In this document: in pieces, positions 26,424-35,017 of the stretch
Layout of the letters: every line of letters starts with the position of its first letter
Position numbering within the stretch: position 1 is the first letter of the stretch
Assembly: GCF_009760925.1 (NCBI RefSeq)
Contig: NZ_VRLV01000008.1
Span: 124,001 to 188,000 of the forward strand
Source of the DNA: Nonomuraea typhae
GTDB lineage: Bacteria > Actinomycetota > Actinomycetes > Streptosporangiales > Streptosporangiaceae
Length of the DNA stretch: 64,000 nucleotides
Direction: 5' to 3'
Notes under the pieces: generated by a model
What the model was told of the DNA's origin: nothing
The model's database searches: none
What the model saw: the letters and a program-made list of their open reading frames with translations, nothing else
Made by a program: the position numbers and the translations under genes

Positions 26424-26803
26424 TCGACCGCCTCCACGGGCTGCGGGAGGAAGGCGGCGAGGCTGACGTCGGCGCCGAAGACCTCTTCCAGGGGCAGGTC
26501 GTCGGGGATGAGCGGGCCGATCAGCTCCTTGGTGCGTTCGGCGACCTCGCCCGCGGCCTGCGCGATCAGCGTGGTGATCGCGTCCGAGAGTTCCGACGGC
26601 GAGAGCTTCTGGTAGACCCTCGGGTTGAGGTCGATGGAGCGTACCCGGCCGTTCGGCCCCACGACGATGGAGATCATCCCGTCGCTGGACCTGACCGTCG
26701 ACTCCAGTTCGTGGAGCCGGCCGTACGTCTCGAGGATCGCGGCGAGCTGCTTGTTGTGCTGCTCCGCGAGCTCCTCGATCGCCACTCTGAAGGCATCCGT
26801 CAC
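26420..26803 (-). CDS. YbaB/EbfC-family protein, first gene of the toxin operon
   Basis: About 127 residues. A helical N-terminus (QHNKQLAAILETYGRLHEL) leads to the beta-hairpin SSDGMISIVVGPNGRVRSIDLNP and a helix LSDAITTLIAQAAGEVAERTKEL, the YbaB fold. In actinobacteria divergent YbaB proteins often open ESX-effector operons and may act as chaperones or DNA-binding regulators. The start is uncertain: GTG 26803 fits the fold, GTG 26830 adds nine residues. Confidence 0.75.
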   Translation of the reverse strand: MTDAFRVAIEELAEQHNKQLAAILETYGRLHELESTVRSSDGMISIVVGPNGRVRSIDLNPRVYQKLSPSELSDAITTLIAQAAGEVAERTKELIGPLIPDDLPLEEVFGADVSLAAFLPQPVEAVE

Positions 26804-26842
26804 ACAGGATACTTTCGTCCCTCTAGACACTCTTTGACGAGA

Positions 26843-26872
26843 AGAATACGGAACTATGACTCGATTGTTGAA
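26843..26872 (-). promoter_or_regulatory. Likely sigma-70-type promoter of the toxin operon
   Basis: On the minus strand TTCAAC (26867-26872) and TATTCT (26843-26848) are 18 bases apart, upstream of the YbaB-like gene. The whole 26820-26890 stretch is AT-rich compared with its surroundings. Confidence 0.5.
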
Positions 26873-26959
26873 GGATGTTAATCTTGCGGAACTCTGCTAG
26901 GATCCGCGGCTTTTGTGACTGATGAGGGCTGGGTGTCCTCCTACGTTTGGGGGACTGTC

Positions 26960-27847
26960 ATGGGCTCGCGGCCTCGGCATGATGACCTCATGCGCACCAT
27001 CGAGTCCCGGGCGTCCCGCCTCACCTTCACGGTGACGTGCGGCGCGCTGTTCGTCCTGGCGTACGGCTGGCTGGTGCTGACCGGCCACACCGAGATCGTT
27101 CCGTCCTCCGGATCCGGCGCTCCCCCGATCACCCTGTGGTCGGCCTTCGTGCCCGCGCTGGCCGCGATCGCGCTGGCGATGCTCGTCCCGCCCAGGACCG
27201 AGCCGCCGCTGCCCCTTCAGGATCTGCCCCGCGAGCGGCTGGTCAAGGAGAGCCGGATCCTGGTGGGCGCCGCCGTACTCATGGCCATCGCCGCGCCGTT
27301 CGCACGCGACCTCCTCTACTACGGCGCGAAGATCCTCTTTCTGCTCGTCATCCCGCTGGTCGCCTTCCGGGTGATCAGAGGGTCACAGCCGAAGGCGCGG
27401 TCGATCCCGAAGCCGGTGACGTGGCTGGCGCCGTTGCCCGCGGTGGTCGCGTGGTTCGTGCTGTCGCAGCTCGGCCCGCTGGCGCCCCCGATGCCCAGCG
27501 GGCTGCCCGACATGGTCACCCTCGTCGTGCTCTCCCTGCTCACGCTGCTGACGGCCAGCGTGCTGGAGGAGTTCTTCTACCGGGCGTGGCTGCAGACCCG
27601 CCTGGAGGTGCTGTACGGCAGGTGGCCGGCGATCATGGCCTCGTCGTTGCTGTTTGCGGCCATGCACACCACCCGGATCAAGCCCGAGGACCCCCTGCTC
27701 GGCATCGCCACGATCATCGCCTTCCAGGGCGTGTTCGGGCTGCTGACCGGCTACCTCTGGTCCAGGTACCGCAACCTGTGGGTGCCCGTGTTCATCCACG
27801 TGGTGACGAACCTGGTGTTCGTTCAGATGCTGCTCAACCTGCTGTGA
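26960..27847 (+). CDS. CPBP-family intramembrane metalloprotease
   Basis: A 295-residue protein with about seven membrane helices. The CPBP (Abi/CAAX protease) motifs are present: EEFFYRAWLQ with the catalytic Glu pair and Arg, a second-helix FAAMHTT, and FIHVVTNL. Relatives cleave prenylated proteins or work in bacteriocin self-immunity; its proximity to the toxin operon is notable but it is on the opposite strand. ATG 26960 follows GGGGGA; ATG 26990 is an alternative. Confidence 0.88.
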   Translation: MGSRPRHDDLMRTIESRASRLTFTVTCGALFVLAYGWLVLTGHTEIVPSSGSGAPPITLWSAFVPALAAIALAMLVPPRTEPPLPLQDLPRERLVKESRILVGAAVLMAIAAPFARDLLYYGAKILFLLVIPLVAFRVIRGSQPKARSIPKPVTWLAPLPAVVAWFVLSQLGPLAPPMPSGLPDMVTLVVLSLLTLLTASVLEEFFYRAWLQTRLEVLYGRWPAIMASSLLFAAMHTTRIKPEDPLLGIATIIAFQGVFGLLTGYLWSRYRNLWVPVFIHVVTNLVFVQMLLNLL

Positions 27848-27850
27848 CGA

Positions 27851-27886
27851 CCGGTCCCGGGCTGTCCCCCAACCGCCCGGGACCGG
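27851..27886. terminator. Bidirectional stem-loop terminator
   Basis: A perfect 12-base stem (CCGGTCCCGGGC and GCCCGGGACCGG) with a 12-base loop, four bases after the CPBP stop and eight bases from the end of the convergent S9 peptidase gene. Confidence 0.8.
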
Positions 27887-27894
27887 CCGGGTCA

Positions 27895-30183
27895 TCATCC
27901 GCCGATGAACATCTCGGCGAGCGCCTCCTGGTCGAGCACCGAGGGGGCGAGCCGGTAGGCCGGCGGCTCCTCGTCGAGCAGGTTGCGGACGAAGTAGTCG
28001 AAGATCTTCCTGAACAGGTAGTGCTCGAAGCCCAGGTAGAGGTGCTCGGTGCCGGGGATGATCAGCAGCTCGAAGTCCTTGTCGTGGGCGATGAGCCGGT
28101 CGACGAAGCGCAGCGTCTGCTCGGGCAGGACCTTGGTGTCGATGCCGCCCTGGATGAGCAGGATCTTGCCCTGCAGGCGGTTGGCGTGCTCGGCGTTGGA
28201 CGACAGCGCGTAGTCCACCTCGCCCACCGGCCCGTCGAACATCTCCGCCCAGCCCTGCAGGTAGGTCAGCGAGTCGTGGTTGCCGGAGCGCGAGACGCCG
28301 ACCTTGTAGAACTCGGGGTGGTCGAGCATCGCCCGCGCGGTCTGGTAGCCGCCGCCGGAGACGCCGGTGATGCCCACCTTGTCGATGTCCATCCACGGCC
28401 TGCTGCGGGCCAGTTCCTTGATCGCGGCGACGTGGTCCTCCATGGCGCCGGCGCTTCGGTAGTTGAGGTAGGAGTGGTCGTGGAATGCCTTGTCGCGGCC
28501 GGGGGTGCCGCGGCCGTCCATGGCGACCACGACGAAGCCCAGCGCCGCGTACGCCTCGGCCTCGTAGCCGAACGCGCCCGGGTCGAAGGTCGGGACCACG
28601 CGCGGGACCTGCGGTCCGGGATACACCGAGTCGATGACCGGGTAGCACCTGTCCGGGTCGAAGTCGTGCGGCTTGTAGAGCAGGCCGTAGACATCGGTGA
28701 TGCCGTCGGCGGCCTTGGCCCGGAAGCGCTCGGGGGCGCTCCAGCCGGTGGCCTGCAGGGCGGAGATGTCGGCCCGCTCCAGCTCGACGCGGACATCCCC
28801 GTCCCAGCTCCGCACGGTGATCACCGGCGGGGTGCCGGTCGTGGAGGCGTTGTCCACGAAGAAGCGGCCGTCGGGTGAGGCGGCCACCGCGTGGTCGAGG
28901 GCGTCGTCGGTGATCCGGGTGAACCCGCCGCCGTCCAGGCCGGCTTTGCACACCGAGCGGCGGTAGGGGTCGTCGCCGATCAGGCCGTTCGCCAGGAAAT
29001 AGACGGTACGGCCGGCCTCGTCCACGTGCAGGATCTCCTGGACCGTCCAGCGGCCGGAGGTGACCCGGTTACGAAGCTCCCCGGTCTTGGTGTCGTACAG
29101 GTACAGGTGGCCCCAGCCATCGCGCTGGGAGTACCACAGCACCTCCGCCCCGCCGTTGAGCACCTTGACGATGGGGAAGGAGTTGAGCCGGATCTGGGTG
29201 GGATCCACCCGGGTGGGGCCACTCTCGCTCACCAGCGTCGTCACCTCGCCGGTGACCGGATCCATCCGACGCAGGCTCAGGGTGCGCAGGTCACGGGGCT
29301 GGCTCAGGTAGTAGACGGCCGAGCTGTCCTCCGCCCACCACACCCAGCGCAGCACGACCGGTGAGACGACGGTCATCAGCTCCGGCTCGGCCTGCGCCTT
29401 GACCACCTGGCCGCCGGCCACGTCGACCACGGTGATCTCGGCCAGCGGGATGTTCTCCTCGCCGGGCAAGGCCAGCCGCTGCGGGTGCAGCTTGGGCCGG
29501 CTGCCGTCGCGGGGCCAGTCCTCGACCAGGTGTGCCAGGCCGATGCCCGACTGGTCGGAGCGATGGGTCACGACCTTGGTGCCGTCGGGCGACCAGAGGG
29601 CGCAGATCGGATTCTCCGACAGCCCGGCGACCTTCACGAAGTTGTCGTACTGGAAGTAGTCGGGGCTCACGCCGTACTCGTGGTCGGCGTCGCCGTCGGT
29701 GGTCAGCGTCCGGGTGTGGTTGTCGGCGATGCGGCGCAGCCCGAGGTTGGGCCCGTCGCGGAAAACGGTGTGCTGCCCGTCGGGCGAGACGGCCTCGATC
29801 GGGTCGACCGCCGGCGGGGCCGGCGTCTCGGTCACTTCGTAGGTGTCCAGGGACACCTGCCAGTTCTTGTCGAAGGCGGCGAAATAGACGGCGTCGCCGG
29901 CCAGCGCGATGAAGAAGAAGGGCAGTTTGACCGCGCTCACCTCATGGCCGGACGCCGCCTCCAGGGCCTTGGCCAGCCGTTCGTGGTCGAAGGCGGGACG
30001 GCGGGTGCCCGCCTCCGGGTCCACGACGAGGAACTGCCGCCGGGTCGCGGTGTCCGACTTGTACCAGAACCGGGCCCCGTCCTCGAGCCAGTTGGGCCGG
30101 ACCCTGCCGGTGAAGACGAGCTTGCGCCGGTTGTGCATCAGCAGCATTTCGGCGGTCTTGTACCGGGAGTCGCTGATCGCCAT
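27895..30183 (-). CDS. S9-family prolyl oligopeptidase/dipeptidyl peptidase
   Basis: A 762-residue serine peptidase. Residues 1-500 form a beta-propeller of the DPP4 type. The C-terminal alpha/beta-hydrolase domain has the nucleophile Ser609 in GVSGGGYQT, the Asp in LIQGGIDTKV and the His in PGTEHLYLG. No signal peptide is seen, so it probably trims peptides in the cytoplasm. ATG 30183 has AAGGAG upstream. A TATAGT element and a palindrome lie about 50-80 bases upstream. Confidence 0.93.
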   Translation of the reverse strand: MAISDSRYKTAEMLLMHNRRKLVFTGRVRPNWLEDGARFWYKSDTATRRQFLVVDPEAGTRRPAFDHERLAKALEAASGHEVSAVKLPFFFIALAGDAVYFAAFDKNWQVSLDTYEVTETPAPPAVDPIEAVSPDGQHTVFRDGPNLGLRRIADNHTRTLTTDGDADHEYGVSPDYFQYDNFVKVAGLSENPICALWSPDGTKVVTHRSDQSGIGLAHLVEDWPRDGSRPKLHPQRLALPGEENIPLAEITVVDVAGGQVVKAQAEPELMTVVSPVVLRWVWWAEDSSAVYYLSQPRDLRTLSLRRMDPVTGEVTTLVSESGPTRVDPTQIRLNSFPIVKVLNGGAEVLWYSQRDGWGHLYLYDTKTGELRNRVTSGRWTVQEILHVDEAGRTVYFLANGLIGDDPYRRSVCKAGLDGGGFTRITDDALDHAVAASPDGRFFVDNASTTGTPPVITVRSWDGDVRVELERADISALQATGWSAPERFRAKAADGITDVYGLLYKPHDFDPDRCYPVIDSVYPGPQVPRVVPTFDPGAFGYEAEAYAALGFVVVAMDGRGTPGRDKAFHDHSYLNYRSAGAMEDHVAAIKELARSRPWMDIDKVGITGVSGGGYQTARAMLDHPEFYKVGVSRSGNHDSLTYLQGWAEMFDGPVGEVDYALSSNAEHANRLQGKILLIQGGIDTKVLPEQTLRFVDRLIAHDKDFELLIIPGTEHLYLGFEHYLFRKIFDYFVRNLLDEEPPAYRLAPSVLDQEALAEMFIGG

Positions 30184-30233
30184 AGGAATCTCCTTCCGCC
30201 GGCCGGGCCGGCCGTGCGATGTGTACAGCGTTC

Positions 30234-30262
30234 ACTATACGCACGATGTGCGCAAAGCGCAC
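30234..30262 (-). promoter_or_regulatory. Putative promoter and palindrome upstream of the S9 peptidase
   Basis: On the minus strand TATAGT (30234-30239) is preceded by the palindrome GTGCGC-TTT-GCGCAC (30248-30262), which covers the -35 position. A regulator bound there could repress the peptidase gene. Confidence 0.4.
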
Positions 30263-30379
30263 GCTGTTCCTATTGCGAATGTTGTACGCATCGAAGATTC
30301 CCGTGATCCATATTCAGAAGCATGCTTGTAAAAAACAAGTACCCATGGTTGGGTAGGCACCGACGAGAGGAGCGCAACC

Positions 30380-30862
30380 ATGAGCGAGCGCCTGCCCCAG
30401 GGCGACCTGCGGCTGATCGAGCACGAGGTGGCGGCCAGGCTGCTGGCCTCGAAGGAACTGACCCGGATGGCCTACGTCGCATCCGACGGGACGCCCCGGG
30501 TGTTCCCGATGATGTTCCACTGGACCGGCGAGGAGGTGGTCATGGCCACGTTCGGCGGCGCCGCGAAGATCGCGGCCCTGCGCGCCAGGCCCGACGTCGC
30601 GCTGACCATCGACGCCCAGGGCCCGCCGCCCGAGGTTCTGCTGATCCGCGGCCCGGCCGAGGTCGTCGAGGTGGCCGGCATCGTCCACGAGTACCGCCTG
30701 GCCCACCATCGCTACTTCGGCGAGGAGCAGGGCGAGCAGGTCGTCGCCGCCGTGGACCGGCCCGGGGTCACGATGGCCAGGATCGCCGTCCGCCCGACGT
30801 GGGCAGGCGTCCTCGACTTCCAGTCACGCATGCCCGGCCCGCTGCGCCACCTGGAAGGCTGA
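30380..30862 (+). CDS. Pyridoxamine 5'-phosphate oxidase-fold protein
   Basis: A 160-residue protein with the split-barrel flavin-binding fold: LASKELTRMAYVASDGTPRVFPMMFHW, then VVMATFGGAAKIAALRARPDVALTI. Members bind FMN, F420 or haem and often reduce quinone-like or xenobiotic compounds; which cofactor applies here cannot be read. The ATG has GAGGAGCGC upstream. It ends one base before the convergent QcrB-like gene ends. Confidence 0.87.
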   Translation: MSERLPQGDLRLIEHEVAARLLASKELTRMAYVASDGTPRVFPMMFHWTGEEVVMATFGGAAKIAALRARPDVALTIDAQGPPPEVLLIRGPAEVVEVAGIVHEYRLAHHRYFGEEQGEQVVAAVDRPGVTMARIAVRPTWAGVLDFQSRMPGPLRHLEG

Positions 30863-30863
30863 C

Positions 30864-31415
30864 TCAGAGCACGTACAGCAGCAGCCCCGTGAGGATGAGG
30901 CTCAGCCCGACGAGTTCGGCGGTCCTGGGCTGCCGGGCCGCCTCCTCTCGCGAGGAGTGGACCAGGGCGGCACCCACGATCAGGGCGGCCAGCAGGTGCA
31001 GGCCGTACCAGACGGGGACGGGCACCCTCCCCAGGAAGGTCCCGGTCAGCAGATCGTCGGCGGCGCCGAAGCCGGCGAGACCGCCCAGCGAGACGAGCCC
31101 CAGAGCCAGGAAGGTGATCCGGGAACGGCCGATCAGCACCCAGCAGACGGCCAGGAGGCCGAGCAGGATCGCGGCGGTGTGGTGCAGTTGCCGGATGAAC
31201 AACCCCCCGCGTACGTCATAGCTGAGGGTGATCATCGAGGCGAAGCCGGCCGGCATGAAGGTTCCCCGCAGCGGCTCGTACGCGCCGTCGTAGACCACCG
31301 TCCCCCCGCTCGGCTCGAAGAAGAACGCCAGGAAGCCACCGGTGAGCAGGACGACCACGAAGCAGTAGAGCAACATCTCGCCGACCAACTGCCGTAAGCG
31401 TTCCATTCGCCACAT
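30864..31415 (-). CDS. Short QcrB (cytochrome b)-like membrane protein
   Basis: A 183-residue protein with about five membrane helices. The first 85 residues resemble the N-terminus of actinobacterial QcrB: VVLLTGGFLAFFFEPSGG, then EPLRGTFMPAGFAS, DVRGGLFIRQLHHTAA, and later AADDLLTGTFLG. It is about a third of normal QcrB length. The HH pair of the first haem helix is kept, but the second helix reads AVCWV where a His ligand is expected. No other bc1 genes are present, so it is a stand-alone paralogue, not the respiratory subunit. ATG 31406 is an alternative start. Confidence 0.75.
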   Translation of the reverse strand: MWRMERLRQLVGEMLLYCFVVVLLTGGFLAFFFEPSGGTVVYDGAYEPLRGTFMPAGFASMITLSYDVRGGLFIRQLHHTAAILLGLLAVCWVLIGRSRITFLALGLVSLGGLAGFGAADDLLTGTFLGRVPVPVWYGLHLLAALIVGAALVHSSREEAARQPRTAELVGLSLILTGLLLYVL

Positions 31416-31467
31416 TTCACCATGGATGACATCCCCATGCCCTGGACACGGGTATGCTCATTTTTGT

Positions 31468-31481
31468 ACTGACTGGTCAGT
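31468..31481 (+). promoter_or_regulatory. TetR-type operator before the ABC/Pip/tetR operon
   Basis: ACTGAC-TG-GTCAGT, a perfect 6-base inverted repeat, lies 18 bases before the GTG start and just downstream of a TATGCT element (31453-31458). It looks like a site for the TetR protein encoded third in the same operon. Confidence 0.7.
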
Positions 31482-31498
31482 TCAAGAGGTGAGTAGCA

Positions 31499-32065
31499 GT
31501 GATCGTCGCCGATGGGTTGTCGCTCGAGGGGGTGTACCCGGAGGTCTCCTTCGAGGCCGGCAAGGGTTCCCTCACCGTGGTCACGGGCCCGGCGGGCAGT
31601 GGGCGGACGAGTCTGCTGCTCACGCTGGCCGGCCGGATGAAGCCCACCACGGGCACGCTGACCGTCGCCGGGCACACCAGCCCGCGGGCCATCCGCAAGG
31701 CGGCGGCGCTGGCCCTGGTCGACGGGGTCACCGACTTCGACCGGGCGCTCACCGTCAAAGAGCACCTGCGGGAGCGGCGCCGCCGGCCGTACATGAGCGC
31801 GCTCGAGACCGCCGGGCTGACGGCGAGCGAGCACGCGCGCGCCGGGGAGCTGGACCGCGAGCAGCGGGTACGGCTCGGCCTGGCCCTGGCCCTGCTGGAC
31901 GAGCCGCAGGTCATCGTGGCCGACAACATCGACCTCGGGCTGCCCGACGACCGGTGCGCGGTCATGTGGGACCTGCTCAGGCAGCTCACCGCGGAGGGCA
32001 ACACCGTGGTGGCCGCCGCGGTCGAGGCTCCCGCCGGGATCGGGAACCTGGTGGAGCTGGCATGA
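31499..32065 (+). CDS. Small ABC-type ATPase with degenerate catalytic motifs
   Basis: A 188-residue nucleotide-binding domain. Walker A is intact (GPAGSGRTS). The signature region reads LDREQRVRLGLALAL in place of LSGGQ, Walker B reads VIVADN with Asn where the catalytic Glu should be, and no H-loop His is seen (TVVAAAVEA). It may bind but not efficiently hydrolyse ATP. It is coupled by ATGA to the YhgE/Pip gene and may energise or gate it. GTG 31499 follows AGAGGTGAG. Confidence 0.8.
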   Translation: MIVADGLSLEGVYPEVSFEAGKGSLTVVTGPAGSGRTSLLLTLAGRMKPTTGTLTVAGHTSPRAIRKAAALALVDGVTDFDRALTVKEHLRERRRRPYMSALETAGLTASEHARAGELDREQRVRLGLALALLDEPQVIVADNIDLGLPDDRCAVMWDLLRQLTAEGNTVVAAAVEAPAGIGNLVELA

Positions 32066-34431
32066 AGGCGATGTTGCGATCCCGGCTGACCAGGGCCGCG
32101 CTGGCCGCCGTGGTGGTGCTGCCGCTGTTGTACGCGGGGCTGTACCTGTGGTCGTTCTGGGACCCGCAGGGGAACCTGGACCGGCTGCCCGTCGCGCTGG
32201 TCATGGAGGACCAGCCGGCCACGGCCGACGGCAAGACCGTGGAGGCGGGCAAGGAACTGGCCGAGGAGCTGAGCGACCGGGAGGTGTTCAGCTGGCGCCG
32301 GACCACCGCGCAGGAGGCGGCGGACGGCGTCAACGACGGCAGCTTCTACCTGGCGCTGACCATCCCCAGGGACTTCAGCGCCCGGCTCACCTCGCCCTCC
32401 GACGACAAGGTCACGCCGACGCCCGCGCAGCTCGGGCTGCGCGTGGACACGGGCCGCAGCTACATCGTCGGCACGATCTCCGACGCGGTCTTCAACGAGG
32501 TCCGGGCGGCGGCCGGCCGTACGGCCATCCGTGACTACTTCGACAAGGTCTTCGTCTCGATCGGCGACATCCACGACAAGACCACCGAGGCGGCCGACGG
32601 CGCGGGCGAGCTGCACGACGGCACGGTGAAGGCCGGCGACGGCGTCTCCCAGCTCAACAACGGCCTCGGCACCGCGGAGAACGGCGCCAAGCAGCTCACC
32701 GTCGGCCTCGGCACCGCCAACTCGGCCACCGCGAAGCTCCAGGGCGGCGTGGTCAAGCTGCGGAACGGCGTCGGCAAGCTGCAGGGCGGCACCGTCAAAC
32801 TCCAGGACGGCTCGCAGAAGGTGACCCAGGGCATCGGCCAGGCCCGCAAGGCGATGGGTCAGCTGAAGACCGGGCTCGACCAGCTCGGCGACGGCGCGGG
32901 CAAGCTCGCGGACGGCAACCGCCAGGCGCACGAGCAGGTCGCCGCCCAGAGCGGCACGGTGAACCAGCTCGCCGACAAGTACGTACCGGTGCTCACCCAG
33001 TACGGCCCGGTGGTGGCCGACGCGGCGAACGCGGTGGCCGAGGCCGCCGACCGGCTCGCGGGCGGCCTGGACGGGCTGGCCCAGCGGACCAGCGGCAACG
33101 CGCAGGAGACCGCCTCCCAGGCACGGGCGGCGCTCGACCTGCTGGACGGCGACGCCGACCCGCGGCTGCGCAGCCTCCTGCGCGGCACGGCCAACGCGGC
33201 CGAGCGCACGGCCGCGCAGGCGGACCAGCTCCAGGAGCGCCTCGGCGGCACCTCGAACCTGGCCGAGCAGGCGCGCGAGCTGGCCAGGAGCGCCCGCAAG
33301 GTCGCCGCGCTGGCGCCGGAGCTGGGCCCCAAGCTGGACCAGATCCGCGACCAGGTCAACGCGCTGGAGGCGGGCCTGGGCAAGCTGGCCGACGGCGCCG
33401 CCAAGCTGCAGTCCGGGGCGGCCAAGGCCGGCGAGGGCGTCACCAAGGCCGAGGCCGGCGCGGTCAAGCTGGAGAACGGCTCCCAGCAGGTCACCGCCGG
33501 CATCACCAAGCTCGGAGGCGGCATCGGCCGGCTCGACGGCGGCCTGGGCCAGCTCAACGGCGGGCTCGGCAAGCTCGGCGGCGGCCTGGTCAAGCTCGGC
33601 GACGGCGCGGGCCAGCTCCAGTCGGGCGTCGGCAAGCTGCACGACGGCGCCGGCAAGGTGGACGCGGGCATGACGAAGCTGACCAAGGGCTCGCAGGACC
33701 TGGCCGACGGCCTGAACGAGGGCGCCGGAAAGATCCCCGACTACGACAAGCAGCAGCGCGAGGCCCGCACCGACGTGATGAGCGATCCGGTACGGCTGGC
33801 CAAGACGGTCGACAACGAGGTGCCGAACTACGGCACCGGTTTCGCCCCGTTCTTCCTGCCCCTGGCGCTGTGGGTGGGCGCGATGATCGCGTTCATGGTG
33901 CTGAAGCCGCTCAACCAGCGGCGCCTGGCCAGCGCCTCCGGCCCGCTGCGGATCGTGTTCGCGGGCTGGCTGCCCGCGGCCGCGCTGGGGGTGGCCCAGG
34001 TGGGCGTGCTGCTGGCCGTACTGAAGTTCGCGCTCGGACTGGAGGCGGCGCACTGGGCCGGTGTGGCCGGGCTGCTGCTGCTGACGGCGGCGGCGTTCAT
34101 GGCGATCGTGCAGGCGGTGAACGCGCTGCTCGGCGCGCCGGGCCGGGTGGCGGCGCTGGCGCTGCTGATGCTGCAGCTCACCTCGGCCGCGGGCACGTAT
34201 CCGATCGAGACCTCGCCGGGCTTCTTCCAGACGATCTCGCCGTGGCTGCCGATGAGCTGGGTGGTGTCGGCGCTGCGCCGGTTGATCAGCGGTGGCGATC
34301 TGACCGTGGTGTGGCAGGCTTGCGGGGTGCTCTCCGCCTTCCTCGCCCTCGGGCTGGCGCTGACCGCGCTGGCCGTGGAGCGCAGCCGCATGTGGTCCAT
34401 GAAGCGCCTGCACCCGGAGTTGTCGCTGTGA
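32062..34431 (+). CDS. YhgE/Pip-family membrane protein
   Basis: A 789-residue protein. One N-terminal membrane helix (residues 10-28) is followed by the YhgE/Pip N-terminal domain (PVALVMEDQPA, GVNDGSFYLALTIPRDFS). The middle, residues 170-565, is a long helical region with repeated seven- and eleven-residue blocks such as KLQDGSQ, QLNNGL and KLGDGAGQL. Five to six C-terminal helices end the protein. Family members include the Lactococcus phage infection protein Pip and EsaA-like proteins. The ATPase partner and a TetR gene on the same transcript suggest an inducible exporter. Confidence 0.92.
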   Translation: MKAMLRSRLTRAALAAVVVLPLLYAGLYLWSFWDPQGNLDRLPVALVMEDQPATADGKTVEAGKELAEELSDREVFSWRRTTAQEAADGVNDGSFYLALTIPRDFSARLTSPSDDKVTPTPAQLGLRVDTGRSYIVGTISDAVFNEVRAAAGRTAIRDYFDKVFVSIGDIHDKTTEAADGAGELHDGTVKAGDGVSQLNNGLGTAENGAKQLTVGLGTANSATAKLQGGVVKLRNGVGKLQGGTVKLQDGSQKVTQGIGQARKAMGQLKTGLDQLGDGAGKLADGNRQAHEQVAAQSGTVNQLADKYVPVLTQYGPVVADAANAVAEAADRLAGGLDGLAQRTSGNAQETASQARAALDLLDGDADPRLRSLLRGTANAAERTAAQADQLQERLGGTSNLAEQARELARSARKVAALAPELGPKLDQIRDQVNALEAGLGKLADGAAKLQSGAAKAGEGVTKAEAGAVKLENGSQQVTAGITKLGGGIGRLDGGLGQLNGGLGKLGGGLVKLGDGAGQLQSGVGKLHDGAGKVDAGMTKLTKGSQDLADGLNEGAGKIPDYDKQQREARTDVMSDPVRLAKTVDNEVPNYGTGFAPFFLPLALWVGAMIAFMVLKPLNQRRLASASGPLRIVFAGWLPAAALGVAQVGVLLAVLKFALGLEAAHWAGVAGLLLLTAAAFMAIVQAVNALLGAPGRVAALALLMLQLTSAAGTYPIETSPGFFQTISPWLPMSWVVSALRRLISGGDLTVVWQACGVLSAFLALGLALTALAVERSRMWSMKRLHPELSL

Positions 34432-34994
34432 GTCGCGCCGGGACCCGGATGAAGGTGTTCGGCGCGGCGATCGAGCTGATCGCCGAGCAGGGGTATTCCG
34501 CCACGACGGTGGAGGCGATCGCCGAGCGGGCCGGGGTGGCCAAGGGCACGGTCTTCTACAACTTCGGCAGCAAGGAGGCGCTGTTCGGCGCCCTGCTGGA
34601 GTTCTCGATCGGCAAGCTGGCCGACGCGCTGGCCGAGTCCGCCAAGGGTGAGACGGCGCTGGCCCGGCTGGACGCGGTGGTCCTGGGCCAGCTCCGCTTC
34701 TTCGAGCAGTACGGCCCGTTCGCCCGGGTGCTGCTGGCCGAGATGTGGCGCACGGCCTGGCAGGAGGCGGTGGCGCAGCTGCGCGAGAGCGCGCTGGGCG
34801 TCTACGCCGGGGTGCTGCGCGAGGCTGCGGCCGGCGGCGAGGTCCGGGCCGACCTCGACGTGGACACCGCGGCCACGGCGATCTTCGGGATGGTGCTGAC
34901 GGTCTCGATCGAGCGGCGCGTCATGCACCCGGAGCGCCCGATCGAGGAGACGCACGCGACGCTGGTGGAGCTGCTCCACGGACGGGTCCGCTAA
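34428..34994 (+). CDS. TetR-family regulator of the ABC/Pip operon
   Basis: A 188-residue regulator starting at GTG 34428, which overlaps the Pip stop (GTGA). The helix-turn-helix is TTVEAIAERAGVAKGTVFYNFGSKEAL. As the last gene of the operon it probably represses its own promoter through the ACTGAC/GTCAGT site at 31468-31481, and a ligand would release the exporter genes. Confidence 0.9.
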   Translation: MSRAGTRMKVFGAAIELIAEQGYSATTVEAIAERAGVAKGTVFYNFGSKEALFGALLEFSIGKLADALAESAKGETALARLDAVVLGQLRFFEQYGPFARVLLAEMWRTAWQEAVAQLRESALGVYAGVLREAAAGGEVRADLDVDTAATAIFGMVLTVSIERRVMHPERPIEETHATLVELLHGRVR

Positions 34995-35017
34995 CCGGGA
35001 CGTGTAATATCCCGGTT
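34993..35017 (+). promoter_or_regulatory. Palindromic operator directly before the Rrf2 gene
   Basis: AACCGGGA, nine bases, TCCCGGTT: a perfect 8-base inverted repeat whose right arm ends at the base before the start codon. TAATAT (35005-35010) inside it is a likely -10 element. Autoregulation by the Rrf2 protein with a leaderless or near-leaderless message is plausible. Confidence 0.7.

Noticed and set aside
26960..27847. CPBP protease as the toxin's immunity gene
   Set aside because: It is on the opposite strand with its own promoter region, while a tightly coupled candidate follows the toxin gene.
31477..34413. A 978-codon antisense frame over the Pip gene
   Set aside because: Low-complexity Gln/Arg/Leu composition mirrors the repeats of the true plus-strand gene; no domain or ribosome site.
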